In this document: piece after piece, positions 26,093 to 34,857 of the stretch
How the letters are laid out: each line of letters opens with the position of its first letter
How positions within the stretch are numbered: position 1 is the first letter of the stretch
Origin: Chloroflexota bacterium
Lineage (GTDB): Bacteria; Chloroflexota; Anaerolineae; UBA1429
Length of the DNA: 64,000 nucleotides
Direction of reading: 5' to 3'
Assembly (NCBI GenBank): GCA_012719135.1
Contig: JAAYAW010000046.1
Span: 1 to 64,000, forward strand
Made by a program: the position numbers and the translations under genes
The notes under the pieces: model-generated
Seen by the model: only the letters and a program-made list of their open reading frames with translations
Database searches by the model: none
Told to the model about the DNA's origin: nothing

Positions 26093-27010
26093 GTGCAGCG
26101 CTATCGCAATCGCCGACTTGATGTGCTCCGCGCCTCCTCGAGGCGCTGGCTTGTGCTGGCGGCACTGATCTGTGCGCTGGCGGGTTGTGGCGGCCAGCAA
26201 CTGGAAGGCCAGGTTAGCAACGCCGCCGGAACCATCGCCTCCATCCAGAACAAGGGCTCCGACACAATCGTCAATCTGGCGTTGGCCTGGGTAGAGGCCT
26301 ATACGGCGGCGTACCCGCAGGTGAGCATCTCCGTCACCGGAGGCGGATCGGGCACGGGCATCGCCGCCATGATCAACGGAACAGTTGATATCGCGAACGC
26401 CTCCCGCGAGATGAAGGAAGAGGAGTACCAGGCTGCCCGCGCCAACGGCATCGAACCGATAGAGCATGTTGTCGCACAGGATGCCATCGCGGTGGTGGTC
26501 CACCCGGATAACCCGGTCGATCAACTCACGCTCCAACAGGTATCCGACATCTACACAGGCCGGATCACCAACTGGCTCCAGGTAGGGGGAGAGGATCGCC
26601 CCATCGTGCTGCTCTCGCGCGAGTCCAACTCGGGAACCTACGTCTACTTCCTCGAGAACGTCGTGCGCCTCGGGAAGGAGAGCGATCTCCTGCTCTCGCC
26701 TGATACTCTGCTGATGCCATCATCAGAAGGCATTGGCGCCGAGGTCCGTCAGAACCGCAACGCCATCGGCTACGATGGCCTCGGGTATGTCACCCATGAG
26801 GAAAAGATGCTGGCAATCGCCAGGGACGACGCGGGCCCATACGTCCTGCCGTCGGCCTCGTCGGTCAACGATGGCACCTATGCGATTGCTCGCCCCCTCT
26901 ACATGTACACCGCGGGCGAGCCGACGGGCGCGGTGGCCAGTTTTATACAGTGGGTGTTAACGGAAGGGCAAGTGCAGGTAGATGACCTGGGCTTTGTCCC
27001 CCTCCAATGA
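26093..27010 (+). CDS. pstS: Phosphate-binding lipoprotein PstS
   Basis: 305 residues from GTG 26093 (GGGAGAA upstream). N-terminal signal with a lipobox LAGC (helix RRWLVLAALICALAGCGG), so a surface-anchored lipoprotein. Phosphate-contact loops are recognisable: NKGSDT, GGGSGTGI and SRESNSGTY. It captures inorganic phosphate for the PstCAB transporter. A frame starting at 25991 would include the promoter and is rejected. Its stop overlaps the pstC start (ATGA). Confidence 0.95.
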   Translation: MQRYRNRRLDVLRASSRRWLVLAALICALAGCGGQQLEGQVSNAAGTIASIQNKGSDTIVNLALAWVEAYTAAYPQVSISVTGGGSGTGIAAMINGTVDIANASREMKEEEYQAARANGIEPIEHVVAQDAIAVVVHPDNPVDQLTLQQVSDIYTGRITNWLQVGGEDRPIVLLSRESNSGTYVYFLENVVRLGKESDLLLSPDTLLMPSSEGIGAEVRQNRNAIGYDGLGYVTHEEKMLAIARDDAGPYVLPSASSVNDGTYAIARPLYMYTAGEPTGAVASFIQWVLTEGQVQVDDLGFVPLQ

Positions 27011-27933
27011 TAGAGGAGAAGATGCGTCGCTCCAGGAGAACTCTAGTTGCGTTGCGTTCCGGTCCTGAATGGGCGATCGAGGCCATCATAAGGGTGCTGG
27101 GCGTCTCAACCATCGGGCTGGTGGCCCTCATCTTTATCTTTCTACTCACTGAAGGCCTACCAGCGTTCTTTGAGATCCCGCTCGGCAACCTGTTGGGGAT
27201 CCGCTGGTACCCGACCTCAGAGCTCTATGGCACGCTGCCCCTGCTACTGGGCTCGGTTTTGATCACCGTCGTGGCCATGATCATCGCCTTCCCGCTGGGC
27301 GTGTGCACGGCCGTCTTTATCCGCGAGATCGCTCCCGCCTGGGCTCGCGAGATTCTCAAACCGATGGTTGAGGTACTGGCAGGCATCCCTTCCGTGGTGC
27401 TGGGCTTTTTCGGCATGGTCGTGCTGGCGCCCGTCGTCCGCGAGGGCCTGGGCGCACCCACCGGGCTAACGACATTCACGGGGGCGCTGGTGCTGGCCTA
27501 CATGGCGCTGCCCACGATCATCAGCGTGGCTGAGGACGCCCTGGATGCCGTCCCAAAGAGCTACCGCGATGCAGGTTTGGCGATGGGAGCCACCGAGTGG
27601 CAGACGATCTGGCGGGTGGTGCTGCCCGCCGCGCGATCGGGCATCCTCATGGCCCTTATGCTAGGTATGGGGCGCGCGATCGGTGAGACAATGGCGGTTA
27701 TGATGGTCACCGGGAACGCGGCACGCATGCCCGTCGGGCTTGATGCTCTCCTGCGGCCTGTACGCACCATGACGGCCACGATCGCTGCCGAGATGGGCGA
27801 GGTCGCCAGCGGCAGCACGCACTATCATGTGCTGTTCGCGATCGCCCTGATTCTCTTTGTCCTGGTCTTTGCGATCACACTGGCGTCAGCCTCGGTGATG
27901 TTCCGTCGTCGGGAACGGGGAGGTCTGCGCTGA
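27007..27933 (+). CDS. pstC: Phosphate ABC transporter permease PstC
   Basis: 308 residues with about six membrane helices, the first around residue 33-54. The binding-protein-transport inner-membrane signature and EAA-like loop are in KSYRDAGLAMGATEWQTIWRVV, and GRAIGETMAVMMVTGN is typical of PstC. Forms the channel with PstA. Overlaps both neighbours by 4 and 1 bp. Confidence 0.95.
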   Translation: MIEEKMRRSRRTLVALRSGPEWAIEAIIRVLGVSTIGLVALIFIFLLTEGLPAFFEIPLGNLLGIRWYPTSELYGTLPLLLGSVLITVVAMIIAFPLGVCTAVFIREIAPAWAREILKPMVEVLAGIPSVVLGFFGMVVLAPVVREGLGAPTGLTTFTGALVLAYMALPTIISVAEDALDAVPKSYRDAGLAMGATEWQTIWRVVLPAARSGILMALMLGMGRAIGETMAVMMVTGNAARMPVGLDALLRPVRTMTATIAAEMGEVASGSTHYHVLFAIALILFVLVFAITLASASVMFRRRERGGLR

Positions 27934-28778
27934 TGAATCCGCACCTCGTACAGAAGCTGGGTTTTGGGCTGCTGGCCCTCATCAGCCTCGTCGTGGTGAT
28001 CCCGATACTGCTTGTCATCGGCGCGATTCTCGCGCAGGGCGCGCCTGCAATCAGCGCCGAGTTCCTGACGGCCATGCCTCGCGACGGCATGAAAGCCGGC
28101 GGCATCCTGCCCGCCATCGTGGGAACGCTGCTGCTGACGGCGGGCACGGGCCTGGTTGCGATACCGATGGGCGTGGGCGCCGCTATCTATCTCTCAGAGT
28201 ATGCCCGCGATACCGGGCTGACTCGCGCGGTACGGCTGGCCATTGTGAACCTGGCCAGCGTTCCATCGGTCGTCTACGGGCTCTTTGGTGTAGGTATATT
28301 CGTGCTGCTCCTCCAGTTCGGCACCTCGATTCTGGCGGGCTCGCTGACCCTGGCGATCATGACGCTTCCGGTGATCATCAGCACCTCAGAGGAAGCCCTT
28401 CGCGCCGTACCTATGGAGTTCCGGACAGTGAGCGCCAGCCTGGGCGGCACCCCCTGGCAAGGCATCCGTCGCGTTGTACTGCCACAGGCGTTGCCGGGCA
28501 TCATCACGGGCGTCATCCTTGGGCTGCTCCGATCGGCAGGAGAGACGGCACCGATTCTGTTCACCGTCGCGGCGTTTTACTTGCCTGCTCTGCCCCAGTC
28601 CGTCATGGATCAGACCATGGCCCTTCCGTACCACCTGTATGTCATCAGCACGCAGGTCCCGGGCATGCCCCTCAGTATTCAGTTCGGGACAGCCCTGACT
28701 CTGCTCATCTACGTACTCTCCATGAACGTGATCGCCACGCTCATCCGCGGCTACTTTAGGCGCAGGCGCGAATGGTAG
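27933..28778 (+). CDS. pstA: Phosphate ABC transporter permease PstA
   Basis: 281 residues, about six membrane helices. The EAA loop lies at EFRTVSASLGGTPWQGIRRVV and the SAGETAPILFTVAA segment is the PstA hallmark. Partner of PstC. Its stop overlaps the start of the first pstB by 7 bp. Confidence 0.95.
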   Translation: MNPHLVQKLGFGLLALISLVVVIPILLVIGAILAQGAPAISAEFLTAMPRDGMKAGGILPAIVGTLLLTAGTGLVAIPMGVGAAIYLSEYARDTGLTRAVRLAIVNLASVPSVVYGLFGVGIFVLLLQFGTSILAGSLTLAIMTLPVIISTSEEALRAVPMEFRTVSASLGGTPWQGIRRVVLPQALPGIITGVILGLLRSAGETAPILFTVAAFYLPALPQSVMDQTMALPYHLYVISTQVPGMPLSIQFGTALTLLIYVLSMNVIATLIRGYFRRRREW

Positions 28779-29530
28779 AAACCAAGATCCGCGTTGACCA
28801 CGTAAGCTACTGGTACAGCGGCAACCAGGCACTGAGTGACATCAGCCTGGAGGTGCCGGCACGCAGCGTTACGGTGTTCTTTGGCCCAGCGGGGGGTGGC
28901 AAGACGACGCTGCTCCGCCTGATCAACCGTCTGAACGCGCAGCTGGAGAACACGCGCATGGAGGGTAGCATCCTGGTAGATGGGGAGGATATCTACGCTC
29001 CCACGGTGTCGCTACCCGAGCTGAGGCGCAGGGCGGGCATGGTCTTTGCGCTCCCCCTGCCGCTTCCCGGCACGATACGGCAGAATGTGCTCTACGGTCC
29101 TTCGCTTGCCGGGATTCGGGATCGCGCCCGCCTTGACGGGATTCTGTACAGGAGCCTGGTTCAGGCCGCGCTCTGGGATGAGGTGAAGGATCGCCTGGAT
29201 AGCCCGGCAAGTGGCTTCTCAGGAGGCCAGCAGCAGCGACTGTGTATCGCCCGCAGCCTGGCAGTCGAGCCAGATATCCTGTTGCTCGACGAGCCGACCT
29301 CGGGGCTCGATCCGATTTCCACGGCCAAAGTGGAGCAGTCGCTGATGGAGCTCAAGGAGCAGTACACCATCATCCTGGTGCCCCACAGCGTACAGCAGGC
29401 GGCCCGCGTGGCGGATTACGCGGCCTTTTTCCTCATGGGCGAACTCGTAGAGCAAGGCTCCGGCGAGGCGTTGTTCACCCGTGCGCGTGACCAGCGCACA
29501 GAGGACTATGTGACGGGGCGCTTTGGCTGA
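28772..29530 (+). CDS. pstB: Phosphate ABC transporter ATPase PstB1 (altered Q-loop)
   Basis: 252 residues. Walker A GPAGGGKTT, signature FSGGQQQR, Walker B ILLLDEPTSGLDP and H-loop VPHSV are present. The Q-loop, normally VFQRPNPFP in PstB, reads VFALPLPLP, so the Gln that senses ATP and couples to the permease is Ala. It is followed immediately by a second pstB with an intact Q-loop but a changed signature, so the two likely work as a heterodimer with one full and one weak ATP site. It energises phosphate uptake through PstC/PstA. Confidence 0.92.
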   Translation: MVETKIRVDHVSYWYSGNQALSDISLEVPARSVTVFFGPAGGGKTTLLRLINRLNAQLENTRMEGSILVDGEDIYAPTVSLPELRRRAGMVFALPLPLPGTIRQNVLYGPSLAGIRDRARLDGILYRSLVQAALWDEVKDRLDSPASGFSGGQQQRLCIARSLAVEPDILLLDEPTSGLDPISTAKVEQSLMELKEQYTIILVPHSVQQAARVADYAAFFLMGELVEQGSGEALFTRARDQRTEDYVTGRFG

Positions 29531-29558
29531 GCGGCACCAGCGGAGAGGCACATCCAGA

Positions 29559-30326
29559 ATGATCAAGATACGAGCGGAGCATGTGGACGCCTACTATGGC
29601 GCCAAGCAGGTGCTCGCGGATATATCGCTGGACATCAAGGAACGCCAGATCACGGCGCTTATCGGTCCCTCAGGCTGTGGCAAGTCCACCTTTATGCGTT
29701 GCCTGAACCGGATGAACGACTCGGTGCGCATCTTTTCCCTTCGGGGAGATGTCTACCTGGACGGCGATCCCATCTATGCGGACACCTACGATGTGGTGCA
29801 GCTGCGCCAGCGCGTAGGCATGGTTTTCCAGCGCCCCAACCCTTTCCCGCAGACTGTCTACGACAACGTGGCCTTTGGGCCGCGCGTCGTCGCTAGAGAG
29901 CGTGGCGCCGATCTGGACTCGATCGTCGAGGAAAGCTTACGCCGGGTTGGCCTCTGGCAGGAGCTCCGTGACAAGCTCACGCAGGATGCGCTGTCGCTTT
30001 CCCTCGGCCAGCAGCAGCGCCTGTGCCTCGCACGCGTCCTATCGACGCGACCAGAGGTGATCCTGATGGACGAGCCGGCCTCCGCCCTGGACCCGATCGA
30101 GACGTTGCGCATTGAAGACCTGATGCGGGAGCTCATAGAGCTGTACACAATCGTAATTGTGACACACAACATGCAGCAAGCGGCCCGCGTGTCGGATTGG
30201 ACGGCCTTTTTCCTCACCGATGACGGCCTCACGGGCAAACTGGTCGAGTACGGAGAGACTGGGCAGATCTTTACCCAGCCGGATGACAAGCGCACAATCG
30301 ACTATATCACGGGACGATTCGGTTAG
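29559..30326 (+). CDS. pstB: Phosphate ABC transporter ATPase PstB2 (altered signature)
   Basis: 255 residues from ATG 29559 (CGGAGAGG upstream). Walker A GPSGCGKST, the canonical PstB Q-loop VFQRPNPFP, Walker B VILMDEPASALDP and H-loop VTHNM are all intact. The ABC signature, LSGGQQQR in PstB, is LSLGQQQR here. Pairs with PstB1, which has the reverse pattern. The two proteins share the same order and both end in TGRFG, which suggests an old duplication. Confidence 0.93.
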   Translation: MIKIRAEHVDAYYGAKQVLADISLDIKERQITALIGPSGCGKSTFMRCLNRMNDSVRIFSLRGDVYLDGDPIYADTYDVVQLRQRVGMVFQRPNPFPQTVYDNVAFGPRVVARERGADLDSIVEESLRRVGLWQELRDKLTQDALSLSLGQQQRLCLARVLSTRPEVILMDEPASALDPIETLRIEDLMRELIELYTIVIVTHNMQQAARVSDWTAFFLTDDGLTGKLVEYGETGQIFTQPDDKRTIDYITGRFG

Positions 30327-30360
30327 GTCGACCCACAGCGCCTGTAGAAAGGGACACCCC

Positions 30361-31038
30361 ATGCTGAGAAGACGCTTCGAGGGCGAGCTAAAGAGGCTGC
30401 AGGATGAGGTCCTCGGACTGGGCTATGCCGTGCAGCGCGCCATCACGGAAGCGGTGGATGGCCTGAAGGTACGCAATCTGGACGTCTCCCAGCAGATCAT
30501 AGCCGGAGACTCGGAGATCAACAGGAAGCGATTCCAGATCGAGGCCGACGTCCTCGTACTCATCGCCACTCAGCAACCGATGGCCCGCGATCTGCGCGCC
30601 CTGGCGGCCATTCTGGACATTATCCGCGAACTGGAGCGTACCGGAGACTATGCCAAGGGCATTGCCAAGATCAGCCTGAACATCGGCGAAGAGGAACTGA
30701 TCAAACCTCTCCTGGACATCCCGCGCATGTCCGAGAAGGCCATGGACATGCTAGGGCGAGCCCTTCGAGCCTATATAGATAACGATGATCGGTCCGCCAG
30801 AGAGATCGCTCTGGAGGACGATGAGGTCGATGGCCTCTACAATCAGGTCCGGCACGAGCTTGTGACGCTGATCCTCGCCGACCCCTCGCGCGTGGAGCAG
30901 GCCAATATGCTCCTCTGGGCCGCCCACAACCTCGAGCGCGCCGCAGATCGTGTGACCAACATCTGTGAGCGAGTGGTTTTCTCCGCGACAGGGGAGCTGG
31001 GAGAGTTGCCAAACTCACCGGATCAAAGCGACGCCTGA
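30361..31038 (+). CDS. phoU: Phosphate signalling protein PhoU
   Basis: 225 residues, all-helical, two tandem PhoU repeats each with an acidic metal-binding motif (DSEINRKRF and RELERTGDYAKGI in the first; EDDEVDGLYNQV and NLERAADRVTNICER in the second). Damps Pst activity and relays phosphate status to a PhoR-type kinase, which is not in the window. ATG 30361 follows AAAGGGA and gives the normal length. Last gene of the pst operon. Confidence 0.93.
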   Translation: MLRRRFEGELKRLQDEVLGLGYAVQRAITEAVDGLKVRNLDVSQQIIAGDSEINRKRFQIEADVLVLIATQQPMARDLRALAAILDIIRELERTGDYAKGIAKISLNIGEEELIKPLLDIPRMSEKAMDMLGRALRAYIDNDDRSAREIALEDDEVDGLYNQVRHELVTLILADPSRVEQANMLLWAAHNLERAADRVTNICERVVFSATGELGELPNSPDQSDA

Positions 31039-31087
31039 TCGCTGCCCGGATCAAACGCAACGGCCGTATTTACGAAAGGAGCTACTC

Positions 31088-31600
31088 ATGGAGACCCTCA
31101 AGACGATCCTTGAACGGCGCAGTATCCGAACCTACCGAGACGCACCGATCCCGGCATCGGATCTGAAGCAGGTCTTGGAGGCTGGGAGGCAGGCGCCCTC
31201 TGCAGCGAACCGCCAGCCCTGGCACTTTGTCGTCGTGGGCGACCCTGAAGCAAAGGCCCGCGTCGCACAGGCCTGTAACAATCAGATGTGGATGGCGGAT
31301 GCGGCCTATATCCTGGTAGCCGTCGGCCTGCCACAGGTCTCCGAGAGATGGTACCGCGTGGACGTGGCGATTGCCCTGGAGAACATGGTTCTGGCGGCAG
31401 CGTCGCTCGGCTATGGCACCTGCTGGATCGGCGCCTTTTCCAACGAGGCGGTGCGCGCCGCGTGTGGCATTCCGGAAGAGGGCACCGTCGTGGCCTGCAC
31501 GCCGTTGGGCGTCCCGGACGTCACGCCACCAGCCCGCCAGCGCAAGGAGTGGGGCGAGGTCTTTTCCTGCGACTCGTACGGGAACCCCCTCAACATCTAG
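31088..31600 (+). CDS. Nitroreductase-family FMN protein
   Basis: 170 residues. RRSIRTYRDAPI at the N terminus and APSAANRQPWHF bind FMN; GYGTCWIGAF and PLGVP near the C terminus are typical for small NAD(P)H-dependent nitroreductases and related dehalogenase/BluB-like flavoproteins. Substrate unknown. ATG 31088 follows GAAAGGAGC. Begins 50 bp after phoU on the same strand; no separate promoter was seen, so it may be read with the pst operon. Confidence 0.87.
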   Translation: METLKTILERRSIRTYRDAPIPASDLKQVLEAGRQAPSAANRQPWHFVVVGDPEAKARVAQACNNQMWMADAAYILVAVGLPQVSERWYRVDVAIALENMVLAAASLGYGTCWIGAFSNEAVRAACGIPEEGTVVACTPLGVPDVTPPARQRKEWGEVFSCDSYGNPLNI

Positions 31601-31777
31601 CCTCTGACAGCCGGTTCGGCCGATAGTCACGGCTCGAGTTGCGCCACGGCGTCATCTCGCACAAGGGAACCGTGGGCGCGCTCGAGGCGTCCTAGAGGTA
31701 CGGACCGGCAACCGGCGCCTCGGCAGAGGTCGGTCGCCTGAGTCGGCCTGTCTGACACGAGGAGAGGCATACACAAG

Positions 31778-34660
31778 ATGGATACAGAAACGCCACACGC
31801 GCCCAAGGCGCTGTACTATGTGCTCGGCGGCGGGCTGGCCCTCGTGCTGGTAGCCCTGGGCATCTGGGCCGTGCACGGATCCGCTGGCGCTCCAGAGACG
31901 CCTCCTCCGGATGCGACGCGGGTGCCCCTGTTGTCCACTCCGCTCCCCGGCGAGCCGGCCGACGCGAGGCTCGTGTGGCGGAGGGTCGGTGGCATTGCCG
32001 GCTATTGCGAGAGGCTGTTCATCGACCAGGACAACCGTGCCGTCTTTGGTGAATGTGAGAGCCCCTTGCGGGTGGGCGATCTCACTGCGGATGAGATCAC
32101 CCGGCTGATTTCCTTCCGGGTCCGCTATAGCACGATAGACGCCGTCACGGAGGATAATCCGGGCGGGCCGGACAACCTGCAACTCCAGTTGCATCTTTCG
32201 GGAACGGGCACGCGCGCGGCCACAGAGGCCGACCGTGCCGTCATTCTAGGATGGGCTCAGGCGGTGTATGAGCGTCTGAGCAGCCAGATCCTGCGGGATG
32301 AACTGGTCGCGCAGGCTCGCCTTGATCTGGCGACCCGGCTTGGCATCAGTGCCGACGCCATACTGACGGACTCTGTCGAATCGGTGCAGTGGCTGGATAC
32401 CTGCCTTGGGCTGGCAGGCGACGACTGCGAACAGACGACCACACCCGGATACCGGATCTGGTTGAGCGCCGACGGCCGCGCTTACCAGTATCGCACCGAC
32501 ACGTTCAGCGCCGTCCGGGCCGCGAATGGGCCCGCAACCGAGGCTTCCTCGCCAGCACCGACGGAGCAGGCCACCTCCGCACCGACGTCGACGGTGACGC
32601 CTGCGCCCTCGCTCACTGCGGGTTCTCCAACGAACACGCCCCCCCCCACGGAGACCATTGCGCCGATCCCCATCGATTACTGGCTGGGCGAGTACTGGAG
32701 CAACGTCACGTTCACGGGCGCGCCCGCGATGACGCGGCAGGATCAGGCGATCGAGTTTGACTGGGGTTATGGGGCGCCGACGTCGCGCCTGCCGGCCGAT
32801 TCCTTTGGCGTTCGCTGGTCACGCCGGATCTCTTTGGCGGGTGGGCGCTATGCGTTCTCCCTCCAGTATGACGATGCCGTGCGGCTGTGGGTCGACGGGG
32901 TGTTGCTCATAGACCGCTGGGTTACGGGCCCTGGTGCGGTCACCGTACAGCGCGATCTCGCGCCCGGCTACCACGACGTCCTGCTCACGTACGTCGAACA
33001 CACCGGGTTGGCTCGCGTTAGGCTGAATTGGGACCTCGCCCCCGGAACCCCCACACCGTCTGCGACGCCGCCCTTCACCGGTTGGCGCGGCGAGTACTAC
33101 CCGAACGTGAACCTGGAGGGCACCCCCGTGCTGGTTCGCGACGATGCCGCTATCGATTTCCAGTGGGGCGCTAACGCGCCGTCCTCCGGGCTCCCCGCAG
33201 ACCGCTTCTCCGTGCGCTGGACGCGGGCGCTGGCCTTCAGCCAGGGGCCCTATCGCTTTGTGGTGCGCGCCGACGACGGCATCCGCCTCTTTGTGGATGA
33301 CCGCCCTGTGGTGAGTGCCTGGGATAGCACCGGCGACCGCACGTATGAAGGGCACATCTGGCTGCCGGCAGGGACCCATACTGTCCGTGTGGAGTTCCGC
33401 GAGCACCTGGGGAATGCTCGCGCACACATGTCATACGGAGCGATCGGCAGCTTTAGCGGATGGCGCGGCGAGTACTATCCGAACCCTGATCTGGCGGGCC
33501 TGCCGGCCATGGTTCGGGACGACGCCGAACTGGACTTTGACTGGGGGGCAGGGGCGCCGGCGCCCCTCGTCCCAGCGGATACGTGGAGTGCCCGCTGGAC
33601 TCGGCAGGTGCAACTGAGCGCTGGGAGATATCGCTTTAGCGCCTTTGCCGACGACGGAGTGCGTTACTACGTGGACGGCCAGCGCATCATCGACGCGTGG
33701 CGCGACTCACCGGGGGCCCTGCATCAAGCGGAGGTTGATCTGGCAACGGGCCTACACACCCTTCAGATCGAGTACTATGAGCGAGGCGGCATGGCGGTCC
33801 TCCGGGCGGGATGGTCGCTGGTGATCGTTCCGACAGCTACCGCGACGGCTATCCGCACGCCGACAGTCACAGCAACGGCTACCCCGACTGTAACGGAGTC
33901 GCCCACAGCCACGGCCAGTGTGACGCCGTCGCCAACCGACACCCCGACGCCGACCGCCACGGCCACCGCCACCGAAACACCCACCGAGACGGCTACGCCG
34001 GATGGAGTTGGTCCTGGCGGCGAGAACACGGCCACGCCAACAGCAACCGCTACGGCCACGGCCACAGAGACTGCCACAGCCACAGCAACGGCGACGGCCA
34101 CAGCAACGGCCACCAGGACGGCCACACCGACCGGAACAGTGACTGCCGATGCATGGACCGTCCTGTACTACAGCTCACCCCTGCTCGCAGGCACTCCCGT
34201 GGCATCGGAAGTGATCTCGGCGACGGACACCCTCGAGTTCGATTGGGTTGAGGAGCCGCCTCCGGCTGAGATCGATCTGGAGAAGCTGGGTGCTCGCCTG
34301 AACACGGTGCGCGCGCTCGAATCGGGCGTCTACCAGTTCCGTGTGGCCGGAGAGGGCCGCCTGCGCCTGTCCATCGATGGCCGTACGGTCATTGACCGCT
34401 GGCGCGCGGGCGAGTGGGAGGAGGTGGCGATCGCCCCCTTGCGGGCCGGTCGGCACCGGATCGTGCTGTCCTTTGGGGCAGCGCCAGGCCGTGATCCCTG
34501 GCTGACGTATGAGTTAAGTTTGGCCAGCACGCCGGAAATCCCGACACGTCAGATCACAACTCCGGCCCCGTTGGTGGAGCCGGGGCAGCCCACATCGCCG
34601 GACGTCCGTGGCCAGCCCTCCGCCACGCCCGAACCCTGGTGGTACCGATTCCGCTGGTAG
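31778..34660 (+). CDS. Membrane-anchored surface protein with three to four PA14 domains
   Basis: 960 residues. One N-terminal membrane helix (about 13-34), a roughly 200-residue domain of unknown type, then three PA14 repeats at about 300-420, 430-545 and 555-670 (marks: GEYYPN, DFDWG, RW, DDGVR-x-YVDG, DxW). A long Thr/Pro/Ala linker (about 690-790) leads to a weaker fourth PA14-like unit (LEFDW, LSIDGRTVIDRW). PA14 modules bind carbohydrates in many secreted proteins, so a role in cell-surface glycan binding is likely. Start ATG 31778 follows CGAGGAGAGG. Chloroflexota-style architecture. Confidence 0.85.
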   Translation: MDTETPHAPKALYYVLGGGLALVLVALGIWAVHGSAGAPETPPPDATRVPLLSTPLPGEPADARLVWRRVGGIAGYCERLFIDQDNRAVFGECESPLRVGDLTADEITRLISFRVRYSTIDAVTEDNPGGPDNLQLQLHLSGTGTRAATEADRAVILGWAQAVYERLSSQILRDELVAQARLDLATRLGISADAILTDSVESVQWLDTCLGLAGDDCEQTTTPGYRIWLSADGRAYQYRTDTFSAVRAANGPATEASSPAPTEQATSAPTSTVTPAPSLTAGSPTNTPPPTETIAPIPIDYWLGEYWSNVTFTGAPAMTRQDQAIEFDWGYGAPTSRLPADSFGVRWSRRISLAGGRYAFSLQYDDAVRLWVDGVLLIDRWVTGPGAVTVQRDLAPGYHDVLLTYVEHTGLARVRLNWDLAPGTPTPSATPPFTGWRGEYYPNVNLEGTPVLVRDDAAIDFQWGANAPSSGLPADRFSVRWTRALAFSQGPYRFVVRADDGIRLFVDDRPVVSAWDSTGDRTYEGHIWLPAGTHTVRVEFREHLGNARAHMSYGAIGSFSGWRGEYYPNPDLAGLPAMVRDDAELDFDWGAGAPAPLVPADTWSARWTRQVQLSAGRYRFSAFADDGVRYYVDGQRIIDAWRDSPGALHQAEVDLATGLHTLQIEYYERGGMAVLRAGWSLVIVPTATATAIRTPTVTATATPTVTESPTATASVTPSPTDTPTPTATATATETPTETATPDGVGPGGENTATPTATATATATETATATATATATATATRTATPTGTVTADAWTVLYYSSPLLAGTPVASEVISATDTLEFDWVEEPPPAEIDLEKLGARLNTVRALESGVYQFRVAGEGRLRLSIDGRTVIDRWRAGEWEEVAIAPLRAGRHRIVLSFGAAPGRDPWLTYELSLASTPEIPTRQITTPAPLVEPGQPTSPDVRGQPSATPEPWWYRFRW
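33826..34146 (+). repeat. Low-complexity ACN/GCN repeat encoding a Thr/Ala/Pro linker
   Basis: Simple-sequence stretch rich in ACG-GCC and ACA-GCA units, coding for TA/TP dipeptide runs between the third and fourth PA14-like units. Such tracts are prone to length change by slippage. Confidence 0.8.
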
Positions 34661-34817
34661 ACGATAGTCGCTGCGCCATGCGAGTTAGCAGAAGACGCCC
34701 GGGCCCGTGGCCCGGCATGGCCGGTTAGCCCGCCACGTGTATGCTGCCGGGCACATTCCTGCGATGGTGAGACGCTGCTTCGTCGGGCGCGAGGTCGCGC
34801 TCCGGTCACGAGGGCGG

Positions 34818-34823
34818 TATACT
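34818..34823 (+). promoter_or_regulatory. -10 element of the third Gfo/Idh gene
   Basis: TATACT (34818-34823) preceded by GG; the -35 region is poor (TCGCGC at 17 bp). It is 35 bp before the ATG at 34858. Confidence 0.45.
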
Positions 34824-34857
34824 GAGTGCCAAGCATCAAGAAACGAGGGAAGGCGCC

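Noticed and set aside
33775-34125. Valine/alanine repeat frame on the - strand
   Set aside because: Mirror image of the Thr/Ala linker repeat of the PA14 gene; it looks like a membrane protein only because of the repeat.
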